A DNA stretch of 64,000 nucleotides from Acidaminococcus fermentans (lineage in GTDB: Bacteria > Bacillota > Negativicutes > Acidaminococcales > Acidaminococcaceae), in contig NZ_VULN01000006.1 of the NCBI RefSeq assembly GCF_009696675.1, forward strand, positions 62,001 through 126,000, in the 5' to 3' direction. A model generated the notes under the pieces. It was not told where the DNA came from, searched no databases, and saw nothing but the letters and a program-made list of their open reading frames with translations. Below are positions 8,017 through 16,046 of this stretch, piece after piece (position 1 is the stretch's first letter; each line of letters starts with the position of its first letter). Both the position numbers and the translations under genes were made by a program.

Positions 8017-9243
8017 TCAACCCTTTTTATCCAAATTTTTCATGTAAAGATCCATTTCGTCGGCGATCTTCTTGGAATACTCCACCGCATGGACCACGGT
8101 CTTGGCTCCGGTGACCACATCCCCGGAGGCAAAGACCCCGGGCAGGGTGGTTTCCCCGTCTTCGCTGGTCTTCAGGTTCCCCCGGTCGTTGAGCTCCAGG
8201 CCTTCGTTGTGTTCCACCAGCCGGCGCTTGGGCACCTGGGATACGGCGATCACCACGCTGTCCACCGGCACCAGACGGGCGGTGTCTTCCAGCACGATCA
8301 CATGGCCGTCTTCCACTTTGGTATCCGCCACCATGGGGCCTTCGTCCTTGATGGCCACGGCGGTTTTGTTGAATTCGTACTTCACTCCGTCCAGCAGGGA
8401 ATATTCATATTCATCCTGGGAGGCGGACACATGGTCCCGGCGCACATAGACGGTGACGCTTTTGCAGCCGTGACGGACGGCGGTACGGGCCACGTCCATG
8501 GCGGAGTTCCCGGACCCGAAAATGGCCACGCTCTGGCCCAGATCCACTGCATCCGGGTTGTTCAGGTAGCTGATGGCATAGTGGACGTTCCCGAAGGTTT
8601 CCCCGGGGATCAGCATCCGTTTGGGCCGCCAGGCACCGGTGCCGATGAACACGGATTTGTACCCGTCGGCGAACAGGTCCTTCAGGGTGATGTTGCCTCC
8701 GATGGTGAAGTTGAACCGGAACTTGATGCCCATTTTCTTCATCCGGTCTTCGAACCGGTCCAGGATGTACCGGGGCAGCCGGAATTCCGGGATCCCGTAC
8801 CGCATGATGCCTCCGATCTTGTCCCGGGAATCGAAAACGGTGATCTGGTAGCCCCGTTTGGCCAGGATGATGGCAATGGTGATCCCGGCAGGGCCGGCGC
8901 CGATAATGGCCACTTTTTTCCCGTTGGAGGGAGCCTGGTCGATCTTCAGCCGGTCGAAGCAGGAATCGGAGATGTAGTTTTCAATGGCGGAAATGTGCAC
9001 AGGAGCTCCCTTGATGCCCCGGATGCAGTGACCTTCGCACTGGGCCGCATGGTTGCACACCAGGCTGCAGACTACGGAAAGAGGGTTGTTGTCAAACAGC
9101 ATCTGGGCGGCCGTCATCAGGTCGTTTTCCTTGAACAGCCGGATCATTTCCGGAATATTGGTATGGATGGGACAGCCTTCCCGGCACCGGGGCTTTTTGC
9201 ACTGGAGACACCGGTTGGCTTCTTCCAATTCGTGAATGGACAT
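8017..9243 (-). CDS. Fe-S/FAD NAD(P)-dependent oxidoreductase, glutamate synthase small-subunit family
   Basis: 408 residues. The N-terminal ferredoxin-like domain has Cys12, Cys15, Cys20 and Cys24 followed by Pro, and a second group around CSLVCNHAAQCEGHC, the pattern for two [4Fe-4S] clusters. An FAD-binding Rossmann motif (VAIIGAGPAGI) follows near 110 and an NAD(P) motif (VAIFGSGNSAMDVA) near 245. This is the GltD/NfnB fold. At 408 residues it is shorter than GltD or NfnB (about 450-470), and no glutamate synthase large subunit is adjacent. It may therefore be a stand-alone electron-transfer subunit for ferredoxin or another partner; the specific reaction is not identifiable. It is monocistronic, 45 bp upstream of tRNA-Lys. 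Confidence 0.85.
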   Translation of the reverse strand: MSIHELEEANRCLQCKKPRCREGCPIHTNIPEMIRLFKENDLMTAAQMLFDNNPLSVVCSLVCNHAAQCEGHCIRGIKGAPVHISAIENYISDSCFDRLKIDQAPSNGKKVAIIGAGPAGITIAIILAKRGYQITVFDSRDKIGGIMRYGIPEFRLPRYILDRFEDRMKKMGIKFRFNFTIGGNITLKDLFADGYKSVFIGTGAWRPKRMLIPGETFGNVHYAISYLNNPDAVDLGQSVAIFGSGNSAMDVARTAVRHGCKSVTVYVRRDHVSASQDEYEYSLLDGVKYEFNKTAVAIKDEGPMVADTKVEDGHVIVLEDTARLVPVDSVVIAVSQVPKRRLVEHNEGLELNDRGNLKTSEDGETTLPGVFASGDVVTGAKTVVHAVEYSKKIADEMDLYMKNLDKKG

Positions 9244-9490
9244 AGGAAAAACCTCGTTTCCTTTAAAATGGTATTTTTTATAGTCTATCGAACTGGCAGG
9301 GATTCTGTCAAGGGAAAAGGGGGCTGCAGGTATGTGTCAACAAGTTCTCGGTAAAGCCTTCATCACAGTATAGTTATTCATTCATGTCCGAAAGTGAAGA
9401 GTGCAGAGAGATGTCGGCGCAGTTGGATGGCCCATTGCGATGCCGCCCGCAGGGCTGTGTCTCCCGCGACGGATGTGACGAATAGGAGAA

Positions 9491-9664
9491 CCCCACCACC
9501 ATTGCACAAGCGCAATGGTCCCCCGCCCCTTTCAGGGGACGGACTTCAACGGATTCCCTCCCGGCTCCCGGAGAATCGATGTATACCCGTACAAAGTACC
9601 AGCAAGGCCGGAGGCCAAGTCCGCCCTGCAGGGGCGGGGGACCGGGCTTGCCCGGTGGTGGGGG
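9491..9664. repeat. GC-rich inverted-repeat element, copy 1
   Basis: Both ends have the same order of parts in opposite orientation: CCCCACCACC, a small hairpin, GGTCCCCCGCCC, then AGGGCGGACTT or a variant. About 70 bp of unique sequence separates the two ends. A second full copy lies at 26152-26313 and a partial one at 9817-9926. No coding capacity is seen, so it resembles a REP- or MITE-type element. Confidence 0.65.
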
Positions 9665-9816
9665 CATGAGGTCCTGAAAGGACCGAATACCTTGACGGTG
9701 GTATCGGAACTATCTACCTGAGAGACAGCAATGGATACTGCGGTCATCATATTTCTACTTCTGCCGGACACGCCCTTGTTTTCGGCCGGTCCTGCAAAAT
9801 ATCGGCTATCGCCGAT

Positions 9817-9926
9817 GCCCCCACCACCGTGCTCCGCACGGTCCCCAGCTACGGCATAAGCGACCGCCAACGCCGCTGAAGCGTCGGGCGCCTGCTTACG
9901 CCCCTCACAGGGCGGACTTTGGGACC
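9817..9926. repeat. GC-rich inverted-repeat element, decayed copy
   Basis: It keeps CCCCCACCACC, a GTGC/GCAC hairpin and GGTCCCC at its left end and a CGCCCCT...AGGGCGGACTTT segment at its right end, but lacks the second terminal arm. Confidence 0.5.
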
Positions 9927-10041
9927 GTCCTTATCACCAGTTCAGTGCTGTTGCCAAAGGAAACCAGCTGTTCCCCATCTGCCTCCGTTTTTTTCCATTT
10001 CAAGATCAATTTGCAAAAATTGATTTCCAACAGCATCGAAT

Positions 10042-10983
10042 TTACAATCCCTGTACCAGGGAAAAATCCACATTTCCTCCGGAAAGGATAAACACCACTT
10101 TGTCTTCCGGTTTGAAGGCCAGTTTCCCGCTCTGGATGGCCGCCAGACCAATGGTGGAGGAGGGTTCGGCCAGGACCTTGCCTTCTGTAAGGAGCAGCTT
10201 CATGGCTGGGAGCAGAGCATCTTCCGGCACGTCGATGACCTGGTCCACTTTATCCCGGACAAGGGGGAAGGTTTTGTCTCCCGGGCACAGGGTAGCCACT
10301 CCGTCGGCAATGGTATCCGCCTGAGGAACTTCTATGGGCCGCCCTTCTTTCAGGCTTACGGTGAAACGGGGGATCCGGTCCGGTTCGCAGGCAACGACCC
10401 GGGTTTCCGGACGGATGCCTTTGACAGCCGTGGCAATCCCGCTGGTAAGACCGCCCCCGCCCAGAGGAACAACCACTCCATCCGGATCCGGCAGATCTTC
10501 GAAGATTTCCAGTGCAATGGTCCCTTGACCGGCCATGACATCATAATCATTGAACGGTGGCACATAGCAAAGTCCCTGTTCGTCCCGCATCCTTTCCGCA
10601 ATGGCAAAACGCTGGGACTTTTCACACAGGATCACATTGGCCCCCAGGTCACGGACGGCCTGGATCTTGATGGCCGGCGCATGTTCCGGGATGACCACCG
10701 TAGCCTGGATTCCCAGCATTTTTGCCCCATAGGCCACGCCCCTGCCATGATTGCCGCTGGAAGCCGTGACCACACCTTTTGCCCGTTCTTCCGGAGTCAG
10801 CTGCAGGATCCGGTTCAGAGCCCCCCGGATCTTGAAAGAATGGGTCAGCTGCATGCATTCTGCCTTCACATAGACCTGACAGCCCAACAGAGCATCCAGA
10901 GACGGAAGACGGAGCAGCGGCGTGTGCAGCACATAGGGCCGGAGCCGGTTCTGTGCCTGAAAGATGGATTCAAGAGTCAGCAT
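10042..10983 (-). CDS. Threonine/serine dehydratase (PLP-dependent, catabolic type)
   Basis: 313 residues, fold type II PLP enzyme. The PLP lysine lies in SFKIRGA near residue 50, the substrate loop is TASSGNHGRGVAYGA, and the phosphate-binding loop is PLGGGGLTSG. There is no C-terminal ACT domain, so it matches the short catabolic TdcB-like class rather than feedback-inhibited IlvA. The likely reaction is deamination of threonine or serine to 2-oxobutyrate or pyruvate plus ammonia, which suits an amino-acid fermenting lifestyle. Serine racemase belongs to the same family and cannot be excluded. The gene for a glutaredoxin-like protein lies just upstream on the same strand. Confidence 0.88.
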   Translation of the reverse strand: MLTLESIFQAQNRLRPYVLHTPLLRLPSLDALLGCQVYVKAECMQLTHSFKIRGALNRILQLTPEERAKGVVTASSGNHGRGVAYGAKMLGIQATVVIPEHAPAIKIQAVRDLGANVILCEKSQRFAIAERMRDEQGLCYVPPFNDYDVMAGQGTIALEIFEDLPDPDGVVVPLGGGGLTSGIATAVKGIRPETRVVACEPDRIPRFTVSLKEGRPIEVPQADTIADGVATLCPGDKTFPLVRDKVDQVIDVPEDALLPAMKLLLTEGKVLAEPSSTIGLAAIQSGKLAFKPEDKVVFILSGGNVDFSLVQGL

Positions 10984-11047
10984 GATACAACCTCCTTCAA
11001 GTCAACGATAATTCCTTTTCAGCCTGCCAGCAGGATTTTTATCCGGC

Positions 11048-11359
11048 TTACCTCTCCACAATCTCCGCTTCCTTCACCGCCGGCTGGCCCAGCCAGGCCA
11101 GGGCCTGGTCCAGGTCCAGGGTGACTTTTTCCTCTTCGTTTACAAAGGCGGGGATGCCAATGAAGGAACGGCCGTTTGCCCCTTCCCGGGCCGGGGCAAA
11201 GGCAGCTTCCCGGTCCCGGAGGGTAAGGAAGTCTTTCATATTGTCAGTATTCGCCGTCATGTCGATGAACCGGAACTTGTCCTCCAGATTCCGGGCCTTC
11301 AGGATGGCCAGGGTATTCCGGCAGTCGATACAGATTTCACTTCCATAAAACAGGATCAT
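11048..11359 (-). CDS. Glutaredoxin-like thioredoxin-fold protein
   Basis: 103 residues. The N-terminus MILFYGSEICIDCRNTLAIL is a beta-strand plus a CIDC redox pair in the position of the glutaredoxin CPYC motif. A GIPAF segment near residue 70 supplies the cis-Pro typical of thioredoxin folds. It is probably a small cytoplasmic thiol-disulfide protein. The CxxC has Ile-Asp rather than Pro-Tyr, so its redox partner is uncertain. It lies about 65 bp upstream of the threonine dehydratase gene and may be co-transcribed with it. Confidence 0.75.
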   Translation of the reverse strand: MILFYGSEICIDCRNTLAILKARNLEDKFRFIDMTANTDNMKDFLTLRDREAAFAPAREGANGRSFIGIPAFVNEEEKVTLDLDQALAWLGQPAVKEAEIVER

Positions 11360-11488
11360 GGTGTCTCGCTCCTTTTTGTCTCTTTTGACCGTATTGTACC
11401 GGGTAGAGGAAAGGAATGCAAGGGGGACAGCAGCCCTGCAGCAGCTTTAATTTCCGAACTGCACATCTTTACTTATAAAAATAGTTCA

Positions 11489-11508
11489 GTATAAGCAGAC
11501 GCTTATAC
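11489..11508. promoter_or_regulatory. Inverted repeat in a divergent promoter region
   Basis: GTATAAGC and GCTTATAC are separated by 4 bp in the AT-rich gap (11360-11649) between the divergent glutaredoxin-like and C26 peptidase genes. The position suits a repressor or activator site. Confidence 0.4.
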
Positions 11509-11649
11509 TTATTTTCCTGTATCATTCCTAACAAGTTTAACATTTCTTTACGAACCATTCACATATTTTTTGACTTTTTGTGAATAATCAGCTACACTGA
11601 CCTTGTTCTGTTCATTATGAATCCGGAACCATTCTAAAAAAGGAAGTGC

Positions 11650-12651
11650 ATGTCCATGAAGCTGAAGAAACTGGAAAAAGTCCTTGCGGTAACTGCCCTA
11701 TCCCTGAGTTTCTCCCTGGGGATGGCCTATGATGTCCATGCCATGGTGGGAGGGAAACCGGTGATCGGGATTTCCTGGAAGAGCAACAAACAGGATTATG
11801 CGGCCTTCAAAAAGATCATCGAACTGGCCGGCGGGGTTCCGGTGGAACTGGGCCAGATCAAAAGCACGGATGTGAAATATGACAGCGACGGTGCCGTGGA
11901 CAAATCTGCCCTGGAAAAATCCGGCATGCTGAAGCAGAAATACGCCAACAAGATCAAAGCCAAAGACTTTGCCAAAACCAACATCGCCACGGTGATGCAG
12001 GGTGTGGACGGGGTCTTCGGTACCGGCGGAGAGGACATCAGCCCGTCCCTGTACAAAGATGCGGAAAAGGAAAAGAACCACGGGGAAGGGATCAACGCCA
12101 CCCGGGATATTTCCGACTATACCCTCCAGGCCTACTGCCTGGCCAACAACATCCCTACTTTGGATGTATGCCGCAGCGAACAGATGCTGGGGGTTGTCTC
12201 CGGAGCCAAAATGATCCAGGATCTGACGGATTACTACAAGGAACAGGGGAAGACCTATCATGACGACTTCCACCGGATGCCTCCGGGAACCCCCAACCGG
12301 GATTATGCCCGTCATGATGTGCACATCCTGCCGGCCCATTCCCATCTCCGGGAAATCGTGGGAGCTGACGAACTGAAGAACGTTTCTTCCTGGCACCATC
12401 AGGCTATCGGCAGCATCACCGGAACGGATCTGGTCCAGACGGCAGAAACTACCTACAATGGCATTTCCATCATCGAAGGGGTGGAATATCCCAAGAACAC
12501 CTTTACGGTGGCTCTCCAGTTCCATCCGGAAAACGACCTGAAACAGGTGCTGATCAACAAAAAAGACGCCAAAGACTACTGCGACACCAAAGTGTCCCTG
12601 AAATTTTTCCAGGCCCTGGTGAAAGCGGCAGCGGATAAGGCGACGAAATAA
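11650..12651 (+). CDS. Secreted gamma-glutamyl-gamma-aminobutyrate hydrolase family peptidase (C26)
   Basis: 333 residues. A signal peptide of about 35 residues (ending VHAM) precedes a class I glutamine amidotransferase-like domain. The nucleophile is in LDVCRSEQMLG, replacing the commoner GICRG, and the catalytic His-Glu in LQFHPE near the C-terminus. Members hydrolyse gamma-glutamyl bonds. The secretion signal points to periplasmic hydrolysis of gamma-glutamyl peptides or amides to release glutamate, which is inference. AAGGAAG lies 5 bp upstream of the ATG; a second in-frame ATG at 11656 is an alternative. Another, cytoplasmic C26 protein is encoded at 48972. Confidence 0.88.
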   Translation: MSMKLKKLEKVLAVTALSLSFSLGMAYDVHAMVGGKPVIGISWKSNKQDYAAFKKIIELAGGVPVELGQIKSTDVKYDSDGAVDKSALEKSGMLKQKYANKIKAKDFAKTNIATVMQGVDGVFGTGGEDISPSLYKDAEKEKNHGEGINATRDISDYTLQAYCLANNIPTLDVCRSEQMLGVVSGAKMIQDLTDYYKEQGKTYHDDFHRMPPGTPNRDYARHDVHILPAHSHLREIVGADELKNVSSWHHQAIGSITGTDLVQTAETTYNGISIIEGVEYPKNTFTVALQFHPENDLKQVLINKKDAKDYCDTKVSLKFFQALVKAAADKATK

Positions 12652-12677
12652 AAAAAGGGGCGCAGGCCCCTTTTTTT
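12651..12677 (+). terminator. Terminator of the C26 peptidase gene
   Basis: A GGGGC/GCCCC stem is followed by seven T residues immediately after the stop codon. Confidence 0.85.
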
Positions 12678-12711
12678 GTCAGCGGTCAATGGTCAATTGT
12701 CAATGGCCGGT
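12677..12711. repeat. NGTCNNN heptad array (half element)
   Basis: Five perfect consecutive seven-base units follow the terminator: TGTCAGC, GGTCAAT twice, TGTCAAT, then the closing unit GGCCGGT. No matching right arm is present. Confidence 0.7.
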
Positions 12712-12712
12712 A

Positions 12713-12761
12713 TAAAAAATAAGGTGTGCTGCAGTTTTTTCTGCAGCACACCTTATTTTTT
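12713..12761 (-). terminator. Terminator of the small-peptide operon
   Basis: A 14-bp perfect stem (12721-12734 with 12741-12754) is flanked by an A-run on the left, giving a T-run on the minus strand. It overlaps the stop of the second peptide gene and could also work on the plus strand. Confidence 0.85.
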
Positions 12762-12921
12762 ATACCCGAAATTCCCGTCTTACCATCCCCGGTATTTCTA
12801 CTTCATACCCGGTGACTTTGGATTTCGCTTTACTGGTGGCCAGGACACCCAATGTCAGGATATCCAGCAACCCTTCCACTTTTTTCGTCATTTCGTAACC
12901 GCTTTTCGCTGTCATTCCCAT
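12760..12921 (-). CDS. Small protein, 53 residues, unknown
   Basis: A short frame starts MGMTAKSGYEMTKKVEG and ends EIPGMVRREFRV. It is supported by a GGAGGG site 6-11 bp upstream of the ATG at 12921 and a strong terminator at its stop. The middle is hydrophobic (LLDILTLGVLATS), the rest basic and charged. It is the second gene of a two-gene unit with the peptide at 12970-13122, with which it shares the opening MGM. I recognise no family. It could be a structural small protein, a signal or RiPP-type precursor, or a toxin/antitoxin-like peptide; none of these can be decided from sequence. Confidence 0.6.
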   Translation of the reverse strand: MGMTAKSGYEMTKKVEGLLDILTLGVLATSKAKSKVTGYEVEIPGMVRREFRV

Positions 12922-12969
12922 GATCCATCCCTCCTACTTTCTTGCCATCATGCCAGGGACCGGTTCCGT

Positions 12970-13122
12970 TTACTCGAAATCGAAATACCCCATGGGATCC
13001 CAGTCTTTCAGGCTGGGGACATCGCTTCCGGACAGGCTGGGAGCGAACAGTTCCAGGATCTTCTCTTCTACGCTGCCGGCTTCCGTGCGAGCCATCGTTT
13101 CCATTTTACCATTCATTCCCAT
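12970..13122 (-). CDS. Small acidic protein, 50 residues, unknown
   Basis: A short frame starts MGMNGKMETMARTEAG and ends SLKDWDPMGYFDFE, strongly acidic and aromatic at the C-terminus. An excellent AGGAGGGG site lies 5-6 bp upstream of the ATG at 13122, and a TATAAT -10 with a GTTCGG/CCGAAC inverted repeat precedes it. It is 48 bp upstream of the 53-residue gene and presumably co-transcribed. There is no signal peptide or cysteine. No family is recognised. Confidence 0.62.
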   Translation of the reverse strand: MGMNGKMETMARTEAGSVEEKILELFAPSLSGSDVPSLKDWDPMGYFDFE

Positions 13123-13140
13123 AAGAACCCCTCCTTTTTT

Positions 13141-13171
13141 GTTCGGCTATTTCCGAACTGTCTTTATTATA
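13141..13171 (-). promoter_or_regulatory. -10 box and inverted repeat upstream of the small-peptide operon
   Basis: A perfect TATAAT lies at 13166-13171 (minus strand). GTTCGG and CCGAAC (13141-13158) form an inverted repeat between the -10 and the ribosome-binding site, placed where an operator or a 5-prime leader hairpin would act. No clear -35 is visible. Confidence 0.5.
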
Positions 13172-13308
13172 ACTCATGTATTGTTCATGTATAGTACTTC
13201 ACATTCAGTTCACATTTAGATGTTTTGTTCAGGGGTAAATTGTAAATAATTTTACGGAATTTGAGATAATTTAAGGAAGACTGCTGCCCATACAGCAGCC
13301 CCTGCCAC

Positions 13309-14643
13309 TCACCACTCCCTTCTGGCACTTTTATCCCCGATTCCCATCTTTATCCGGTATTTGTTCACAGTCCGGCGGGCCACCTGGATGCCCTGTCGTT
13401 CCAGGGCCCTGCAGAGAGCCTGGTCGCTGAGGGGGTGGTGCTTGTCTTCTCCGTTGATCAGTTCCCGGATCAGCTGCTGGAGCTTCTCTTCCGTCACCTG
13501 GCCCTCTTCCCGGGAGGCCGCCTGACCCTGGAGGAAACTGCCGGCGGTGAAGCTGCCCCACCGGCACCCCAGGATCTTGTGCTGGAGGGCCCGGCTCACC
13601 GTGGACAGGGACAGTCCTGTATCTTCCGCCAGATCCGCCAGCTTCAAAGGCTTCCGGTGGCCGGGACCCAGCCGGAAAAAGGCTTCCTGGTGAGTCACCA
13701 GAGCCTGGAACACCAGGAGCAGGGTCTGATGCCGTTCCTTCAGCAGCTGCTGAAGCTGCCGGGCTTTTATCAGCTGTTCCTTCAAATAGGATTTCACCTG
13801 GGTTCCCTGGTTCCGGCCCCAGTCCATGTACGCCTGGTTCAGGATGAATTTCCGGCCCCAGGGATCATGGACTGTCACCTGAAGCTCTTTTCCCGTATCT
13901 TCCACCCATACGTCTTCCCGCTGATAGACCACCGGTCCACTGGCAGCATACCGGCTGCCGGGCTTGGGATCCAGAGCCCGGATCCGTTCCCGGGCTTTGA
14001 GGACTTCTTCCTGGGTGCAACGGAATTTCCGGGCCAGAGCCGGGATCTGGTTCTGCCCCAGGAGATCCAGTCCTTCCCGGACGATTTTCCGGGCCAGGTC
14101 CGCCTCTTTCCCCTGGTTTTCCAGCTGGAGCAGCAGACACTGGGACAGATCCCGGGCTCCCACCCCAGCCGGTTCCAGCTGCTGGATCAGCCCCAGCACC
14201 TTCCGGACCTTTTCTTCCGTGACCCCGAAGGCCCGGGCAGTATCCGGGACGCTTTCCGTCCACCAGCCCCGGCTGTCCAGAGTCCCGGCTATGTAAAAGG
14301 CCAGGTGCCGTTCTGCTCCGGAAAGCCGCAGACACCCCACCTGTTCCTCCACCACCTGCTGGAGAGTCTTTTCCTGCCGGCCTGCATTGGCTACCGGGTC
14401 CGGCAGGGAATCATCCTCCCGGTCCCGGACGGTCCGGTCCCGCCTCTGTTCTCCCGCCGTCTCCCGCCAGTCCGGAGCCGTCCCTTCCCCGGGAAAGTCC
14501 AGCAGAGGATTGGCTTCCACCGCCTCCTGGATGTACTGTTCCATTTCCAGAGCTCCCAGCTGGAGCAGCTTCATCTGCTGGACCAGATACAGGTTCAGCT
14601 GCTGTTTCTGCTGGGGAGCCAGAGTGAGTTTTGTCATGTTCAT
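13309..14643 (-). CDS. rpoN: RNA polymerase sigma-54 factor
   Basis: 444 residues. The Gln/Leu-rich N-terminus (QQKQQLNLYLVQQMKLLQL) is the activator-interacting region I. A central core-binding part follows, then a helix-turn-helix (DTGLSLSTVSRAL), and the RpoN box ARRTVNKYRIKMGI near the C-terminus binds the -24 element. It directs transcription from -24/-12 promoters together with AAA+ enhancer-binding proteins, none of which is encoded here. GGAGG lies 13 bp upstream of the start. The promoter region contains an unusual 38-bp near-palindrome. The gene is preceded on the same strand by malY. Confidence 0.95.
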   Translation of the reverse strand: MNMTKLTLAPQQKQQLNLYLVQQMKLLQLGALEMEQYIQEAVEANPLLDFPGEGTAPDWRETAGEQRRDRTVRDREDDSLPDPVANAGRQEKTLQQVVEEQVGCLRLSGAERHLAFYIAGTLDSRGWWTESVPDTARAFGVTEEKVRKVLGLIQQLEPAGVGARDLSQCLLLQLENQGKEADLARKIVREGLDLLGQNQIPALARKFRCTQEEVLKARERIRALDPKPGSRYAASGPVVYQREDVWVEDTGKELQVTVHDPWGRKFILNQAYMDWGRNQGTQVKSYLKEQLIKARQLQQLLKERHQTLLLVFQALVTHQEAFFRLGPGHRKPLKLADLAEDTGLSLSTVSRALQHKILGCRWGSFTAGSFLQGQAASREEGQVTEEKLQQLIRELINGEDKHHPLSDQALCRALERQGIQVARRTVNKYRIKMGIGDKSARREW

Positions 14644-14696
14644 AATAGGTTTTCTTCCTCCTTTCTGCCCTGTTTTTTATCCTGTTTATAAAAAAA

Positions 14697-14734
14697 TAAT
14701 ATACTCTAGAGTATAATACTTTAGAGTATATTAT
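14697..14734 (-). promoter_or_regulatory. Near-palindromic operator-like sequence upstream of rpoN
   Basis: A perfect 16-bp palindrome TATACTCTAGAGTATA (14700-14715) is followed immediately by a near-copy (ACTTTAGAGTATA). The whole 38-bp block is almost its own reverse complement and includes a TATAAT hexamer. It lies between the malY stop and rpoN start, suggesting a regulator that controls rpoN. Confidence 0.55.
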
Positions 14735-14759
14735 TTTACAAGACAGAGAATTTTCTTTT

Positions 14760-15944
14760 TTAAAGCCCCTTTTCCTCCAGTGCGTCTTTCAGCTGGTGGA
14801 AGGCCTTTTCCACGGTGGCACGGGGACAAGCCATGTTGAACCGTTCGAACTGGGAGGTAGCCGGTCCGAAGATCTTCCCGGAATCCAGCCACAGTTTGGC
14901 TTCATCCACCACCAGGTGCTCCAGTTCCTCATCGGAGAGCCCGTAGCCGGAAAAGTCGATCCACACCAGATAGGTGCCTTCCGGTTCCACAAAGGTGGCT
15001 TTGGGAAGATTTTCCTTCACAAAATCCCGTACCCAGGCAATGTTCCCGGCAATGTATTCCACCAGTTCCTTCACCCATGCATCCCCTTTGGTATAGCAGC
15101 TCTTCACTGCCACCTGGCCCATGATGCTGCCCTGGCTGTAGCCGGCGGCGGCGTTGGCCTTCCGGTATCTCCGGCGGAGTTCTTTATTGGGGATGATGAT
15201 GTTCCCGGGCTGGAGTCCCGCCACATTGAAGGTTTTGCTGGGGGAGTTGAAAACAACCAGATTGTCTCTGTACTTTTCATCCAGGGCCAGGAAGCTGGTG
15301 AAATGGTGGGGCGCATAGACAAAGTCGCAGTGGATCTCGTCGTCCAGGATGATCACCCCGTGCTTCAGGCAGATATCTCCCAGCCGGGTCAGTTCTTCTT
15401 TGGTCCACACCCGTCCTGCCGGGTTGTGGGGACTGCACAGCAGGAATACCTTTACCTGGTTCTCTAGGATTTTCTGCTCGAAATCAGCGAAGTCAATGGT
15501 ATATTTTCCGTTTTCGTAATGGAGCTGACTGTTGATGAATTTCCGTCCATTGTCTTCAATCACTTCCCGGAAGGGGTAGTACACCGGCTGCTGGATCAGC
15601 ACGGCATCCCCCGGTTCGGTAAAGGCCTTGACCCCGGTGGCCAGGCCAAAGACCACTCCGCAGCCCAGGGTCACCCATTCCGGCTGGATGTGGTATCCGT
15701 GGTGAAGGGAGAACCACCGGTCCAGGGCGGTGAAATATTCGGCGTCCGGATCCGTGTAACCGAAGATCCCGTGGTCGATCCGTTTGTGGAAGTCTTCCAG
15801 GATCTCTTCCGGCAGGGCGAAATCCATATCTGCCACCCACATGGGCAAAAGATCCGTCCGCCCCTTCCGTTTCATCCCAAAATCATATTTCAGGCAGCTG
15901 GTGCCCTTCCGGTCGATGATCCGGTCAAAGTTGTATTTTCCCAT
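14760..15944 (-). CDS. MalY/PatB-family aminotransferase-like cystathionine beta-lyase
   Basis: 394 residues, fold type I PLP enzyme. The opening YNFDRIIDRKGTSCLKYD and LPMWVADMDF are typical of the MalY/PatB group. CSPHNPAGRVW, LDDEIHCDF and NSPSKTFNVAGLQ supply the PLP contacts, the last carrying the Schiff-base lysine. Members cleave C-S bonds of cystathionine or cysteine, giving pyruvate, ammonia and a thiol. It lies upstream of rpoN on the same strand with its own reading start at 15944. Substrate preference within the family is not readable. Confidence 0.9.
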   Translation of the reverse strand: MGKYNFDRIIDRKGTSCLKYDFGMKRKGRTDLLPMWVADMDFALPEEILEDFHKRIDHGIFGYTDPDAEYFTALDRWFSLHHGYHIQPEWVTLGCGVVFGLATGVKAFTEPGDAVLIQQPVYYPFREVIEDNGRKFINSQLHYENGKYTIDFADFEQKILENQVKVFLLCSPHNPAGRVWTKEELTRLGDICLKHGVIILDDEIHCDFVYAPHHFTSFLALDEKYRDNLVVFNSPSKTFNVAGLQPGNIIIPNKELRRRYRKANAAAGYSQGSIMGQVAVKSCYTKGDAWVKELVEYIAGNIAWVRDFVKENLPKATFVEPEGTYLVWIDFSGYGLSDEELEHLVVDEAKLWLDSGKIFGPATSQFERFNMACPRATVEKAFHQLKDALEEKGL

Positions 15945-16046
15945 ACGATCGCTCCTTTTCCCAGTTGTTTTCTATATTATATTACCGGATGAAAAGGAAG
16001 TTGGCAACAAAAACGGGGGGTGTGGGGTGATTTTCACCCCACCTCT

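Larger units (their letters stand above)
9244..10041. other. 800-bp gene-free, repeat-rich region
   Basis: No reading frame here has a credible ribosome-binding site or recognisable protein family. The stretch holds one complete GC-rich inverted-repeat element (9491-9664) and one decayed copy (9817-9926), with unrelated degenerate sequence between and around them. It is probably an accumulation site for mobile or repetitive DNA between two terminated genes. Confidence 0.55.

Noticed and set aside
9374-9870. Minus-strand frames of 97 and 112 residues in the repeat-rich gap
   Set aside because: They run through the inverted-repeat elements, have no credible start site and show no recognisable protein family.
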